This document shows, piece by piece, positions 17,305 to 25,369 of a stretch of DNA of 64,000 bases (within the stretch, counting starts at the first letter, position 1; every line of letters begins with the position of its first letter). The stretch lies in the NCBI RefSeq assembly GCF_014640535.1, contig NZ_BMHD01000001.1, positions 1,924,214 through 1,988,213 on the forward strand. The letters are read 5' to 3'. The position numbers and the translations under genes were made by a program. Under the pieces are notes generated by a model that saw only the letters and a program-made list of their open reading frames with translations, made no database searches and was not told the DNA's origin. This stretch comes from Cnuibacter physcomitrellae (GTDB lineage: Bacteria > Actinomycetota > Actinomycetes > Actinomycetales > Microbacteriaceae).

Positions 17305-18217
17305 CCGCGCCGCCGTCCGACGCGCTCGAGTCGGACGCGGTGGCGACGGGCGCCTTCGGCGCGCCGCCCCACTCCCGCGCGGTGCGGTGCTCGCGCAGCT
17401 GCCGCTCCAGGTGGAGCGCGGGGTAGATGCCGAGGAACACCGCCATCGGCGCCAGCAGTCGGACGTCGCGGATGCCGTGCGCCTCGTAGGTCCGCTTGAA
17501 GCGCTCCACGTAGTAGAAGTAGTCCTTCGGCGCGGAGTCGAGTCGACGGGCCGACATCCCCACCACCATCGACGAGACGTATCCCACCTTCAGGCCCCGC
17601 AGCGCGAGGTGGACGGCGAGGTCGAGGTCCTCGTGCATGAGGTCCTCGCGGTCGGCGCAGGTGTCGTCGCGCACCGCGATCCACGCCGCGCGGGTGATCG
17701 CCATGTTCGTCCCGAACAGGAAGACGTAGTCGCCGGCGAGCTTCACCTGGATCTTGCGGAACCCGTCGTCCGCCTTGTGCCCGAGCCGCCGCAGGGGCAT
17801 GTCGTAGTACTCGACCGGCCCGCTCGCCGCCACGAAGTCGCCCGTCGAGAACGCCCTCTGCACCTGCTCGACCCAGTCGGGGAAGAGCGCGGTGTCGGCG
17901 TCGATCCGCCCGATCACGTCGCCCGTCGCCGCGTTGAAGCCGGCGTTGCGGGTGGGGGTGATGCCCTGCTCCGCATCCTGCGTCACCAGGCGGATGCCCG
18001 CATCCGGGAAGGCCGTGATCATCGCCTCGACCGCGGCGCGGGTGCCGTCGGTGGACTTGTTGTCGACGACGATGATCTCGTGGAACGGCACCGTCTGCTC
18101 GACGGCGCCGATGAGGCACTTCCCGATGCTCTCCTCCTCGTTGTACGCCGGGATCACGAGCGAGACGGTCGGCAGGGTGGTGGAACCAGCGGTGGCGGGA
18201 ACAACGGTGTCGGTCAC
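17294..18217 (-). CDS. Family 2 glycosyltransferase
   Basis: A 307-residue GT-A fold enzyme with the opening VSLVIPAYNEEESIGKCL (about 18-36), VVDNKSTDGT (about 51-59), the nucleotide-sugar/metal motif DAD (106-108 in GRIDADT) and an acceptor loop HEDLDLAVHL. There is no long C-terminal membrane region, so it is probably a cytoplasmic or membrane-associated transferase acting on a polysaccharide or lipid-linked sugar. Sugar donor unknown. Divergent from the GH3 glucosidase gene. Confidence 0.85.
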   Translation of the reverse strand: MTDTVVPATAGSTTLPTVSLVIPAYNEEESIGKCLIGAVEQTVPFHEIIVVDNKSTDGTRAAVEAMITAFPDAGIRLVTQDAEQGITPTRNAGFNAATGDVIGRIDADTALFPDWVEQVQRAFSTGDFVAASGPVEYYDMPLRRLGHKADDGFRKIQVKLAGDYVFLFGTNMAITRAAWIAVRDDTCADREDLMHEDLDLAVHLALRGLKVGYVSSMVVGMSARRLDSAPKDYFYYVERFKRTYEAHGIRDVRLLAPMAVFLGIYPALHLERQLREHRTAREWGGAPKAPVATASDSSASDGGAVTA

Positions 18218-18286
18218 GGCGATGCCCTTCGGTCGAGGTGCGGCTCAGTCTGCCAGACACACCTACGATGGTGGTCGGGAGCCCAC

Positions 18287-20779
18287 ATGATCGAGACGCG
18301 CATCCGAGACCTGCTCTCGGAGCTGACGGATGCGGAGAAGATCGCCCTCACGGCCGGCGCCGACACGTGGACCACCACCGCGATCCCGCGGCTCGGCATC
18401 CCGTCGATGAGGCTCGGGGACGGACCGCACGGCGTCCGCCGTCCGCGGGAGGACGCGCAGATGTCGATGTTCGACGCCCATCCCGCGACGTGCTTCCCTA
18501 CGGCGGTGTCGCTCGGATCCACGTGGGATCCCGTGCTGGTGCGCCAGGTCGGCGAGGCTCTGGGCAGCGAGGCGCGCGATCACGGGATCGGCGTGCTGCT
18601 CGGACCGGGCGTGAACCTCAAGCGGACGCCGGTGGGCGGGCGCAACTTCGAGTTCTTCTCGGAGGATCCGCTCGTGACGAGCGTCCTCGGCGGAGCGTGG
18701 ACCTCCGGGGTGCAGAGCGCCGGGGTGGGCGTCTCGCTCAAGCATCTCGCGGCGAACGAGACGGAGCGGCGGCGCTACGGCGTCGACTCGATCGTCGACG
18801 AGCGCGCCCTCCGGGAGCTGTACCTCGCCTGCTTCGAGTCCATCGTGACGAACGAGCGCCCGGCCACCGTGATGGCGGCCTACAACCTCCTGAACGGCGA
18901 GCACTGCACCGAGAACCGCGAGCTGTTGACGACCATCCTGCGCGACGAGTGGGGCTACGAGGGGGTGGTCGTCTCCGACTGGGGCGCCGTCTGGGACCGC
19001 ACGCTCTCGATCCCCGCCGGAGCCGACCTCACGATGCCGGGCCTGGGCCGCGACGACGACGAGGGCGTGCTGACCGCCCTCGCCTCGGGCCGGCTCCCGC
19101 GCGAGGATCTCGACGCGGCCGTGGCGCGCATCCTCGCCCTCGTGCTCTCCCACGCCGACGAAGCGTCGGGCGACCCGCACTCGGTGCCGTCGGGGGCGGA
19201 CGGGCACCACTTCCTCGCGCGGCGGGTCGCCGCGGCAGGAACGGTGCTGCTTCAGAACGACGGGATCCTGCCGCTGCGCCCGGGGGCGACGGTCGCGCTC
19301 ATCGGTGCCATGGCGGACGACCCCCGCTACCAGGGCGCCGGCAGCTCGCACGTGACCCCGACGCGGCTCGACACCCTCCGGGTGTCGCTGACGGAGGCGC
19401 TGGGATCGGACGCCGTCACCTACGCTCCCGGCTACGAACGGCTGCTCGGCACGTCGCCGCCCTCCCGCGCCCTCATCGACGAGGCGGTCGCGCACGCGCG
19501 GGCCGCAGATGTGGCCGTCGTCGTCGTGGGGCTGCCGGAGACGTTCGAGACGGAGGGCGTGGATCGGCGGCACCTGCGACTCCCCCATGCCCACACCGTC
19601 CTGATCGACGCCGTGGTCCGCGCGAACCCGTCCACGGTGGTCGTGCTGCAGAACGGCTCCCCCGTCGAGACGCCGTGGCGCGGGGAGGTCGCGGCCGTCC
19701 TCGAGGCGTACCTGGGCGGGCAGGCGGGAGGCAGCGGCCTCGCCGACGTCCTTACCGGCGCGGCCGAGCCCGGCGGACGCCTGGCGGAGACGTTCCCCGA
19801 GCGCTACGACGACCATCCGGTGGCCCGCCTCCCCGACGGACCGGCCACGATCGAGTACCGCGAGAGCCTCTACGTCGGATACCGCTGGTTCGACAGCGTG
19901 AAGACCCCCGTCGCGTTCCCCTTCGGGCACGGGCTCTCGTACACGACGTTCGACTGGTCGGATGCGCGGGTCACGCCGCTGCCGGGTGGTCCCCCGGGGT
20001 CGTTCGCGGTCGAGGTGACGGTGACGAACAGGGGCGCGCGGCGCGGGTCGGACGTGGTGCAGGTCTACGTGCACGCGCCCTCCGGCGCGGTCTTCCACCC
20101 GGAGCAGGAGCTGTGCGGCTTCGCGAAGGTCGAGCTCGAGCCCGGCGCGGCCGAGCGGGTGCGGATCGAGCTGGGGCCGCGGGCCTTCCAGTACTGGGAT
20201 GCGGCGGCGCACGGGTGGCGGCTGGAGCCGGGTCGCTTCGAGATCCGGATCGCGCGCTCCTCCCGCGACGTCGTGTGGAGCGACAGCGTGGAGGTGGGCG
20301 ACCCGCACCCGGAGGCGACGACGACGCACGGCTCGCGGTCCGCCGCATCCGTGCCCTCCAGCGCCCCCGAGGCGTACCGGTCCCCCTCGGCGGAGCGGCG
20401 GTTCCCCGCGGCGGACTTCGCCGCCCTCCTCGGCCGACCGCTGCCCCCGAATCGCGCACCCCGTCCGGGCGAGTACACGCTCGACACCGCCGTGCTCGAC
20501 ATGCAGGACACCCTCGTCGGGCGACTCCTCCTCGGCACGCTGGTGTCGCAGGCCACGCGCGTGTTCGGCATCCCCGCCGAGGGCCGGGAGGCCCGTGCGA
20601 TCGCGCGCGCCGTCGCGTCGCAGCTCACCCTGCGCCTCCTCCGCGCGGGCAGCGGCGGCCGCATCAGCCGCCGCCTCGCGCTCCGCGCCCTCGCCGTCCT
20701 CAACGCCCTCACCCGTCCGCGAGGTCGGCGCCGACCCGGCACCCGTCGGCGGCCGGACTCCGCCCCTCCGCGAATCTGA
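18287..20779 (+). CDS. Glycoside hydrolase family 3 beta-glucosidase
   Basis: An 830-residue cytoplasmic enzyme (no signal peptide). Domains in order: (alpha/beta)8 barrel with GDGPHGVR, LLGPGVNLKR and KHLAANETERRR, and the nucleophile Asp231 in VVSDWGAV; alpha/beta sandwich (GTVLLQNDGILPL) with the acid/base loop around ETFETEGVDR; then a fibronectin-III-like domain (GHGLSYTTF, NRGARRGSDVVQVYV). A C-terminal extension of about 140 residues beyond the FnIII domain is not part of the usual enzyme. It releases beta-linked glucose or related sugars. Its TGA stop lies inside the first element of repeat cluster B, so the final Ile codon is element-derived. Confidence 0.9.
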   Translation: MIETRIRDLLSELTDAEKIALTAGADTWTTTAIPRLGIPSMRLGDGPHGVRRPREDAQMSMFDAHPATCFPTAVSLGSTWDPVLVRQVGEALGSEARDHGIGVLLGPGVNLKRTPVGGRNFEFFSEDPLVTSVLGGAWTSGVQSAGVGVSLKHLAANETERRRYGVDSIVDERALRELYLACFESIVTNERPATVMAAYNLLNGEHCTENRELLTTILRDEWGYEGVVVSDWGAVWDRTLSIPAGADLTMPGLGRDDDEGVLTALASGRLPREDLDAAVARILALVLSHADEASGDPHSVPSGADGHHFLARRVAAAGTVLLQNDGILPLRPGATVALIGAMADDPRYQGAGSSHVTPTRLDTLRVSLTEALGSDAVTYAPGYERLLGTSPPSRALIDEAVAHARAADVAVVVVGLPETFETEGVDRRHLRLPHAHTVLIDAVVRANPSTVVVLQNGSPVETPWRGEVAAVLEAYLGGQAGGSGLADVLTGAAEPGGRLAETFPERYDDHPVARLPDGPATIEYRESLYVGYRWFDSVKTPVAFPFGHGLSYTTFDWSDARVTPLPGGPPGSFAVEVTVTNRGARRGSDVVQVYVHAPSGAVFHPEQELCGFAKVELEPGAAERVRIELGPRAFQYWDAAAHGWRLEPGRFEIRIARSSRDVVWSDSVEVGDPHPEATTTHGSRSAASVPSSAPEAYRSPSAERRFPAADFAALLGRPLPPNRAPRPGEYTLDTAVLDMQDTLVGRLLLGTLVSQATRVFGIPAEGREARAIARAVASQLTLRLLRAGSGGRISRRLALRALAVLNALTRPRGRRRPGTRRRPDSAPPRI

Positions 20780-20827
20780 CACTCCCGGCGACCTCCGCCA
20801 CCCCAACCCGCGACAACCGTCAGATCC
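20772..20827. repeat. Palindromic element B1 (57-bp family)
   Basis: A 56-bp copy beginning GAATCTGACACTCCCGG and ending CGTCAGATCC. It overlaps the last 8 bases of the GH3 glucosidase gene and supplies its stop codon. First of five copies in the 510-bp convergent gap 20780-21289. Confidence 0.9.
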
Positions 20828-20873
20828 AGCACCATCCGCTGGGCCTCCAGCCCTCCCCCTCGACCCGGTGCAT

Positions 20874-20930
20874 GGATCTGACACTCCCGGTGACCTCGGC
20901 CACCCTCAGCCCGCCGCAACTGCCAGATCC
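20874..20930. repeat. Palindromic element B2 (57-bp family)
   Basis: A 57-bp copy: left GGATCTGACACTCCCGG, right CGCAACTGCCAGATCC. It lies 102 bp after B1; the spacer (AGCACCATCC..CTGGGCCTCC) is also repeated. Confidence 0.9.
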
Positions 20931-20979
20931 AGCACCATCCCCGCTGGGCCTCCAGCCCTCCCCCTTCGACCTGGTGCGC

Positions 20980-21036
20980 GGATCTGACACTCCTGGCGAC
21001 TCCGGCCACCCTCAACCCGCCACAACCGTCAGATCC
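20980..21036. repeat. Palindromic element B3 (57-bp family)
   Basis: A 57-bp copy: left GGATCTGACACTCCTGGCG, right CCACAACCGTCAGATCC, 106 bp after B2. Confidence 0.9.
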
Positions 21037-21080
21037 AGCACCATCCGCTAGGCCCCAGCTCTCGCCCTCGGCCGGTGCGT

Positions 21081-21137
21081 GGATCTGACACTCCCGGCGA
21101 CCTCCGCCACCCTCAGCTCGCCACAACTGCCAGATCC
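21081..21137. repeat. Palindromic element B4 (57-bp family)
   Basis: A 57-bp copy: left GGATCTGACACTCCCGGCG, right CGCCACAACTGCCAGATCC, 101 bp after B3. Confidence 0.9.
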
Positions 21138-21180
21138 GCACAATCCGCTAGACCCCAGCCCTCCCCCTCGGCCGGTGGGT

Positions 21181-21237
21181 GGATCTGACACTCCTGGCGA
21201 CCTCTGCCACCCTCAGCCCGCCGCAACCGTCACATCC
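21181..21237. repeat. Palindromic element B5 (57-bp family)
   Basis: A 57-bp copy: left GGATCTGACACTCCTGGCG, right CGCAACCGTCACATCC, 100 bp after B4. It lies 52 bp before the end of the convergent TetR gene. Confidence 0.9.
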
Positions 21238-21289
21238 GCACGCCCCAACCTCACGGAGCACCGGGCACGAGAGCGCTGAGGGGGCGAGG

Positions 21290-21889
21290 CTACGCCCGGG
21301 CGAGGATGGCGGCGAAGCCGGCGCCGAGGGAGTCGGCGACCGTCTCCGGGTCGCCGAGGTAGCCGTTCACCATCGCGCCGTCGCGGAGGATCATGAGCTG
21401 CCGCGCGGTCGCCTCGGGGTCGGGCACGCCGGCGTCCGCCGCGATGGACGCGAACTGGTCCCGAGTCCAGTCGCGATGGACCTGCACGGCCTCGCGCACC
21501 GGGTCGTCGGGGTCGCTGAACTCCGCAGCCGCGTTGATGAAGGGGCACCCGCGGAAGCCCGGGCTGCAGCTGGCGGCCCCGATCCCGGTCGCCAGGGAGC
21601 GCAGTGAACCGACGGGATCGCCCTCGTGGCGGGCGCTCTCGATCCAGCCGCGCTCGGCTGCCGCCTGCTGCTGGAGGTAGGCCACGACGAGGTCGCTCTT
21701 CGTGCGGAAATGCCGATAGAAGGTGACCTTCGTGATGCCGACCTGCTCGATGATGCGGTCGGCACTCGTCGCCCGGATGCCCTGCGCGTAGAAGAGGTCG
21801 TTCGCCGCGGCGAGGATGCGCGCCCGGGTGTCGGAGCGAGGCACCGGGCCCGCCGGCGGTGTGGAGTCCACGGTGTCGTCGACCTGCAC
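21290..21889 (-). CDS. TetR family transcriptional regulator
   Basis: A 199-residue regulator with the HTH at about 35-55 (TSADRIIEQVGITKVTFYRHF) and a C-terminal domain containing GFRGCPFINAAAEF, a motif typical of the TetR group with a Cys in the ligand region. Divergent from the DUF308/FAD-oxidoreductase operon, with a strong 28-bp dyad between them, so it probably represses that operon and itself. The ligand is unknown. Confidence 0.9.
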   Translation of the reverse strand: MQVDDTVDSTPPAGPVPRSDTRARILAAANDLFYAQGIRATSADRIIEQVGITKVTFYRHFRTKSDLVVAYLQQQAAAERGWIESARHEGDPVGSLRSLATGIGAASCSPGFRGCPFINAAAEFSDPDDPVREAVQVHRDWTRDQFASIAADAGVPDPEATARQLMILRDGAMVNGYLGDPETVADSLGAGFAAILARA

Positions 21890-21915
21890 GCTCGCCTCCT
21901 CTCGTCACCGTTCAC

Positions 21916-21945
21916 TTGCGTCCTTCGGTGGGATCACTCTATAGT
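21916..21945 (+). promoter_or_regulatory. Promoter of the DUF308 / oxidoreductase operon
   Basis: TTGCGT (21916-21921), an 18-bp spacer and TATAGT (21940-21945). Transcription would start inside the dyad at 21950. The first gene has GAGAGG 6 nt before its ATG. Confidence 0.6.
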
Positions 21946-21949
21946 CGCC

Positions 21950-21977
21950 GATGTAGACGTACTAGTAACTCTACATC
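21950..21977. promoter_or_regulatory. TetR operator, 28-bp dyad
   Basis: Outer arms GATGTAGA and TCTACATC pair perfectly, and the centre TACTAGTA is itself a perfect palindrome; 12 of 14 half-site positions are symmetric. It covers the expected transcription start of the rightward operon. Confidence 0.8.
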
Positions 21978-22004
21978 TATGCCACAAACTTCGAGAGGTT
22001 CGAC

Positions 22005-22589
22005 ATGTCCGCGTCCGCTCCACCCGTCACCCCCGGCGCCACCCCGCTTCCTACGTCGAGTACCCGATTGCGTCGGCTCTACGTCGTCCGCTTCGGCTTC
22101 GCGATCGTCTGGGCGGCGGTCCTCATCGTCACGGCGCCTCTCGGTGCACCTCTGCTCAGCGCACTCCTCGTGCTCTACCCGCTCGTCGACGCAGGCTCCG
22201 TGCTCTGGCAGCTCCGCACGGTCGACGCCGCGAGCGGACCTCGGATCCCCGAATGGATCAACGTCGTCGTCAGCGTGCTCGTGGCGATCGCCCTGGGCTG
22301 GACCTCCGTCATCTCGGTGGCCGCCGCACTGGCGGTCTGGGGAACGTGGGCCATCCTGTCGGGTGCGACGCAGCTGATCACCGCCGTCCTCCGGCGACGC
22401 GCGGGCGGGCAGGTCGCCCTCATCGTGAGCGGCGGGATCTCGGTCTTCGCCGGAACCGCCTTCCTGATCCAAGGGCTCCAGGGGGCGACGACCATCGTGG
22501 GAGTGGGCGGCTACGCCATCCTCGGCGGGATCTTCTTCCTGATCGCCGCGATCCGCTTGAGCGTGCTGCTTCGGAAGGGCCGCGCATGA
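22005..22589 (+). CDS. DUF308 integral membrane protein
   Basis: A 194-residue protein with about six membrane helices in the DUF308 pattern (FAIVWAAVLIVTAPLGAP, WAILSGATQLITAVLRRR, YAILGGIFFLIAAIRLSVLL), related to the HdeD acid-stress family. First gene of a TetR-controlled operon; its TGA overlaps the ATG of the FAD oxidoreductase gene (ATGA). The linked enzyme suggests a stress or detoxification role, which is inference. Confidence 0.85.
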   Translation: MSASAPPVTPGATPLPTSSTRLRRLYVVRFGFAIVWAAVLIVTAPLGAPLLSALLVLYPLVDAGSVLWQLRTVDAASGPRIPEWINVVVSVLVAIALGWTSVISVAAALAVWGTWAILSGATQLITAVLRRRAGGQVALIVSGGISVFAGTAFLIQGLQGATTIVGVGGYAILGGIFFLIAAIRLSVLLRKGRA

Positions 22590-24052
22590 GCGCCGGGGGC
22601 GACCGCTTCGACTACGACCTCATCGTGATCGGGGCCGGTCCCGTCGGCGAGAACGTCGCCGACTACGCCACGAAGCGCGGACTCCACGTCGCCGTGGTCG
22701 AGTCGGAGCTCGTCGGCGGAGAGTGCTCGTACTGGGCGTGCATGCCGTCCAAGGCTCTGCTGCGGAGCGGGCACGCCCTGCGCACGGCGCGTCGGCTCGC
22801 CGGCGCGCGGGAGGCGGTCACAGGCACGATCGACGCGGCCGCAGTGCTCGCCCGCCGGACCGGCTTCACCGACGGCTGGTCGGATGCGGGGCAGGTCTCG
22901 TGGCTCGACTCGGCCGGCATCGACCTCCTCCGCGGGCATGGCCGCCTCGTCGGTCGGCAGACCGTCGAGGTGGGCGACCGGGAGTACCGCGCGCGTGCCG
23001 TTGCACTGGCCACCGGCTCCGTCCCCGTCCTGCCGCCGATCCCCGGCCTCGACTCCGTCTCCGCGTGGGGGACGCAGGAGGCCACCGCAGCCGACCACGT
23101 GCCCGCGAGCCTCATCGTCGTAGGCGGCGGCGTGGCGGGCGTCGAGCTCGCGTTCGCCTTCTCGTCCCTCGGATCCCGGGTCACCCTGCTCTCCCGAGGG
23201 GCGCTCCTCGAGCGCGAGGAGTCGTTCGTCGGGGACCTGGTCGCGGCCGCCCTGTCCGAGGAAGGTGTGGACGTGCGATGGGGGTCTGCCCCTGCGCGGG
23301 TCGCTCGTGATAGGGATGGGACCGTGACCGTCACGCTGGGAGACGACACCGCGATCCGGGCCGAGGAGATCCTCGTCTCGACCGGACGACGGCCGAACAC
23401 CGACCACCTCGGCCTCGAGACGGTCGGCCTCGAGACGGTCGGCCTCGGGACGGCCGGGCTCGGGACGGCCGGCTCCGGAGCCCGCAGGACAGAGCTGGTC
23501 GTCGACGAGACCATGCTCGTCTCGGGAACCGACTGGCTCTACGCGGTGGGCGACGTCAACGGTCGCGCCCTCCTCACCCACCAGGGCAAGTACCAGGCTC
23601 GCGCCGCCGGCGAGGCGATCGCCGCGCGCCTCCAGGGCACCGCACTCCACGACGGACCGTGGGGAGCCCACGTCGCCACGGCGGACCACGGCGCCGTGCC
23701 TCGCGTGGTGTTCTCCGATCCGGAGGTCGCGGCCGTCGGGCTCACCGAGCGCGCCGCGCGCGAGCAGGGGATGCCCGTTCGAGCGGTCGAGTACGACCTC
23801 GGCTGGGTCGCCGGGGCGAAGCTGCACGCCGACGGCTACGCGGGGCGCGCGAAGCTGGTCGTCGACGAGAGCCGCGGTGTGGTCGTGGGCGCGACCTTCG
23901 TCGGCCAGGATGTCGCCGAGCTGCTCCACTCCGCCACCATCGCGATCGTCGGCGAGGTGCCGGTCGAACGACTCTGGCATGCGGTGCCGGCCTATCCGAC
24001 GATCAGCGAGATCTGGCTGCGTCTCCTCGAGACGTACGGCCGGCCCGACTGA
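22586..24052 (+). CDS. Pyridine nucleotide-disulfide oxidoreductase (dihydrolipoamide-dehydrogenase-like)
   Basis: A 488-residue flavoprotein: FAD Rossmann motif VIGAGPVGENVA (14-25), redox disulfide Cys47 and Cys52 in GGECSYWACMPSK, NAD(P) motif VGGGVAGVELA (about 177-187), second FAD motif YAVGDVNG and a dimerisation domain. The partner His of the classical HPTxSE motif is replaced: the sequence reads AYPTISE, so the catalytic base differs from true lipoamide dehydrogenase. It should pass electrons between NAD(P)H and a disulfide or quinone acceptor. Coupled by ATGA to the DUF308 gene. A 15-bp tandem repeat lies in the loop after the NAD domain. Confidence 0.85.
   Translation: MSAGGDRFDYDLIVIGAGPVGENVADYATKRGLHVAVVESELVGGECSYWACMPSKALLRSGHALRTARRLAGAREAVTGTIDAAAVLARRTGFTDGWSDAGQVSWLDSAGIDLLRGHGRLVGRQTVEVGDREYRARAVALATGSVPVLPPIPGLDSVSAWGTQEATAADHVPASLIVVGGGVAGVELAFAFSSLGSRVTLLSRGALLEREESFVGDLVAAALSEEGVDVRWGSAPARVARDRDGTVTVTLGDDTAIRAEEILVSTGRRPNTDHLGLETVGLETVGLGTAGLGTAGSGARRTELVVDETMLVSGTDWLYAVGDVNGRALLTHQGKYQARAAGEAIAARLQGTALHDGPWGAHVATADHGAVPRVVFSDPEVAAVGLTERAAREQGMPVRAVEYDLGWVAGAKLHADGYAGRAKLVVDESRGVVVGATFVGQDVAELLHSATIAIVGEVPVERLWHAVPAYPTISEIWLRLLETYGRPD
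23411..23470 (+). repeat. 15-bp tandem repeat, four copies, inside the oxidoreductase gene
   Basis: Four in-frame 15-bp units encode GLETV, GLETV, GLGTA, GLGTA between the RRPNTDHL segment and the next strand. The extra 20 residues sit in a surface loop. Confidence 0.85.
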
Positions 24053-24081
24053 GCACCCCCTCCGCCCCAGACCCCATCCCG

Positions 24082-24126
24082 CAGAGAACATACAGAACAC
24101 AGAGAACACAGAGAACACAGAGAGAA
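24082..24126 (+). repeat. 9-bp A-rich tandem repeat before the EthD gene
   Basis: Five 9-bp units, consensus CAGAGAACA (copy 2 TACAGAACA, copy 5 CAGAGAGAA). The purine-rich tract ends 9 nt before ATG 24136, in a region otherwise very GC-rich. It may act as an unstructured leader; GAGAAG within it could serve as ribosome site. Confidence 0.8.
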
Positions 24127-24135
24127 GACGACACC

Positions 24136-24441
24136 ATGCCGACGAAGATCACCCTCATCATCGACAACCCCACCGACCCCGAGACCTTCGAGGCCGCGTA
24201 TCCCGAGCTCCGGGCCCTCGCGGCGCAGCTCCCCGGCCTGCGCCGACTCGAGTCGGCGAAGGTCTGGCCGAAGGAGGACGGAACCCCCACCCCGTCCCAC
24301 CGGACGCTCGACCTCTACTTCGACGGCTACGACGACGCCTCCGCCGCGGTCGCCAGCCCCGCCGCGGGCGCGTTCTTCCAGGGCCTCGGCGCCACCGGCG
24401 TGGGCTTCACAGGGCTGTTCTCCGACATCGAAGAGGACTGA
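24136..24441 (+). CDS. EthD family protein
   Basis: A 101-residue dimeric alpha/beta-barrel-type protein: MPTKITLIIDNPTDPETFEAAY at the start, LRRLESAKVWP in the middle and AFFQGLGATGVGFTGLFSD at the end match the EthD domain. Such proteins assist or carry out oxidation or decarboxylation steps on small molecules. Third gene of the TetR-controlled operon, 83 bp after the FAD oxidoreductase gene. Confidence 0.8.
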   Translation: MPTKITLIIDNPTDPETFEAAYPELRALAAQLPGLRRLESAKVWPKEDGTPTPSHRTLDLYFDGYDDASAAVASPAAGAFFQGLGATGVGFTGLFSDIEED

Positions 24442-24837
24442 CCCCGGGCGGGCCTTGACTGCGCCGACCCCTCTTCGCTTCCGCGGCCAGGGTTGCCGCA
24501 CAAAGGTACGCTCAGCGCCATCAGGAGCCCATATACGCGTCAGCTCCGCTCTGGCGGTACCTTCTGACGGCCATCAGCGCAGCCGTCGCCGCGGCGTTGC
24601 CCGACGTGACGGCCGTCAGCACAGAGGAGCCACCGCGACGCCGGACCCGGTGCCCGACCCGGGACCGGGACGTGATCCGGGGGAGCGCCGATCTCGGGCG
24701 ACGCTCCCCCTTCTGCTCATCGACCGGGGCGTGGACTCCCCGTGGTGGTCGATGAACTCTCTGCCCCCTCAGCGCGGCCCTGCCACGGCCGATCCGGGCC
24801 CAGGGTCCGCCCGCACCTCATGCGATAGCGTTCCCCC
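24442..24837. other. Intergenic region with inverted repeats, no gene seen
   Basis: 396 bp without a convincing gene; an open frame here (from 24455) has no family features. It holds AAGGTAC near 24501 matched by GTACCTT near 24558, two related words (GACGGCCATCAGCGCA and GACGGCCGTCAGCACA) about 55 bp apart, and a terminator-like hairpin at 24679-24710. Confidence 0.5.
24679..24710 (+). terminator. Rho-independent-like terminator
   Basis: GGGGGAGCG and CGCTCCCCC pair perfectly over 9 bp with a 14-nt loop, followed by TTCTGCTC. It would end the DUF308-FAD-EthD transcript before the next TetR gene. Confidence 0.6.
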
Positions 24838-25341
24838 ATGACCACCAAGGCCGACCAGAGGCGGCTCGAGGCCACGCGCGAGGCGCTCTCGCACTTCGCC
24901 CGTGGGGGCTACGACGGCACTCCCGTCAGCGCCGTGGCCGATGCTCTCGGAGTGTCGCAGCCCTACCTCTTCAAGCTGTTCACCAGCAAGATGGGCCTCT
25001 TCGTGGCGTGCGTGGAGCTCTGCTACGACCTCATCGAGGCGAACGCCCGGGTCCGTCTCGACCAGGCGGTGGCGGAGGGCCGGCCGGGATCCCTCGACGA
25101 CATCGGTGCGGCCTTCCAGACCACCATCGCCGAGGCCGACCTGCTCCGCTTCCAGCTGCAGGCGTGGGCGGCGTCGGCGACCCACCCGCGCATCCGCGAG
25201 GTGGTGGCGCGTCGCCTCCACCGCTCGCTCGAGCTCAGCCGCGAGCTCACGGGGGCCAGCGCCGACGAGGTGAACGACATGTTCGCCCGCGGCACCCGAC
25301 TGGTGGTGCGCACCGCGGTCGGTCTCGAGCTGCTGCACTGA
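24838..25341 (+). CDS. TetR family transcriptional regulator
   Basis: A 167-residue regulator with an HTH at about 30-50 (TPVSAVADALGVSQPYLFKLF) and a TetR C-terminal domain (AVAEGRPGSLDDIGAAFQTTI). No divergent partner; the nearest gene converges from the right 28 bp away. The target is unknown. Confidence 0.85.
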   Translation: MTTKADQRRLEATREALSHFARGGYDGTPVSAVADALGVSQPYLFKLFTSKMGLFVACVELCYDLIEANARVRLDQAVAEGRPGSLDDIGAAFQTTIAEADLLRFQLQAWAASATHPRIREVVARRLHRSLELSRELTGASADEVNDMFARGTRLVVRTAVGLELLH

Positions 25342-25369
25342 CCAACCGCGGCGCACGACGTCACCGCGT

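Noticed and set aside
20772-21237. CRISPR-like array of spaced repeats
   Set aside because: Spacing is roughly regular, but the spacers are also copies of each other, the repeats are 57 bp and vary, and no cas gene is present.
24455-24841. 128-residue open frame in the gap before the TetR gene
   Set aside because: Low-complexity Pro/Arg/Ser translation, no ribosome site, and it crosses a terminator-like hairpin.
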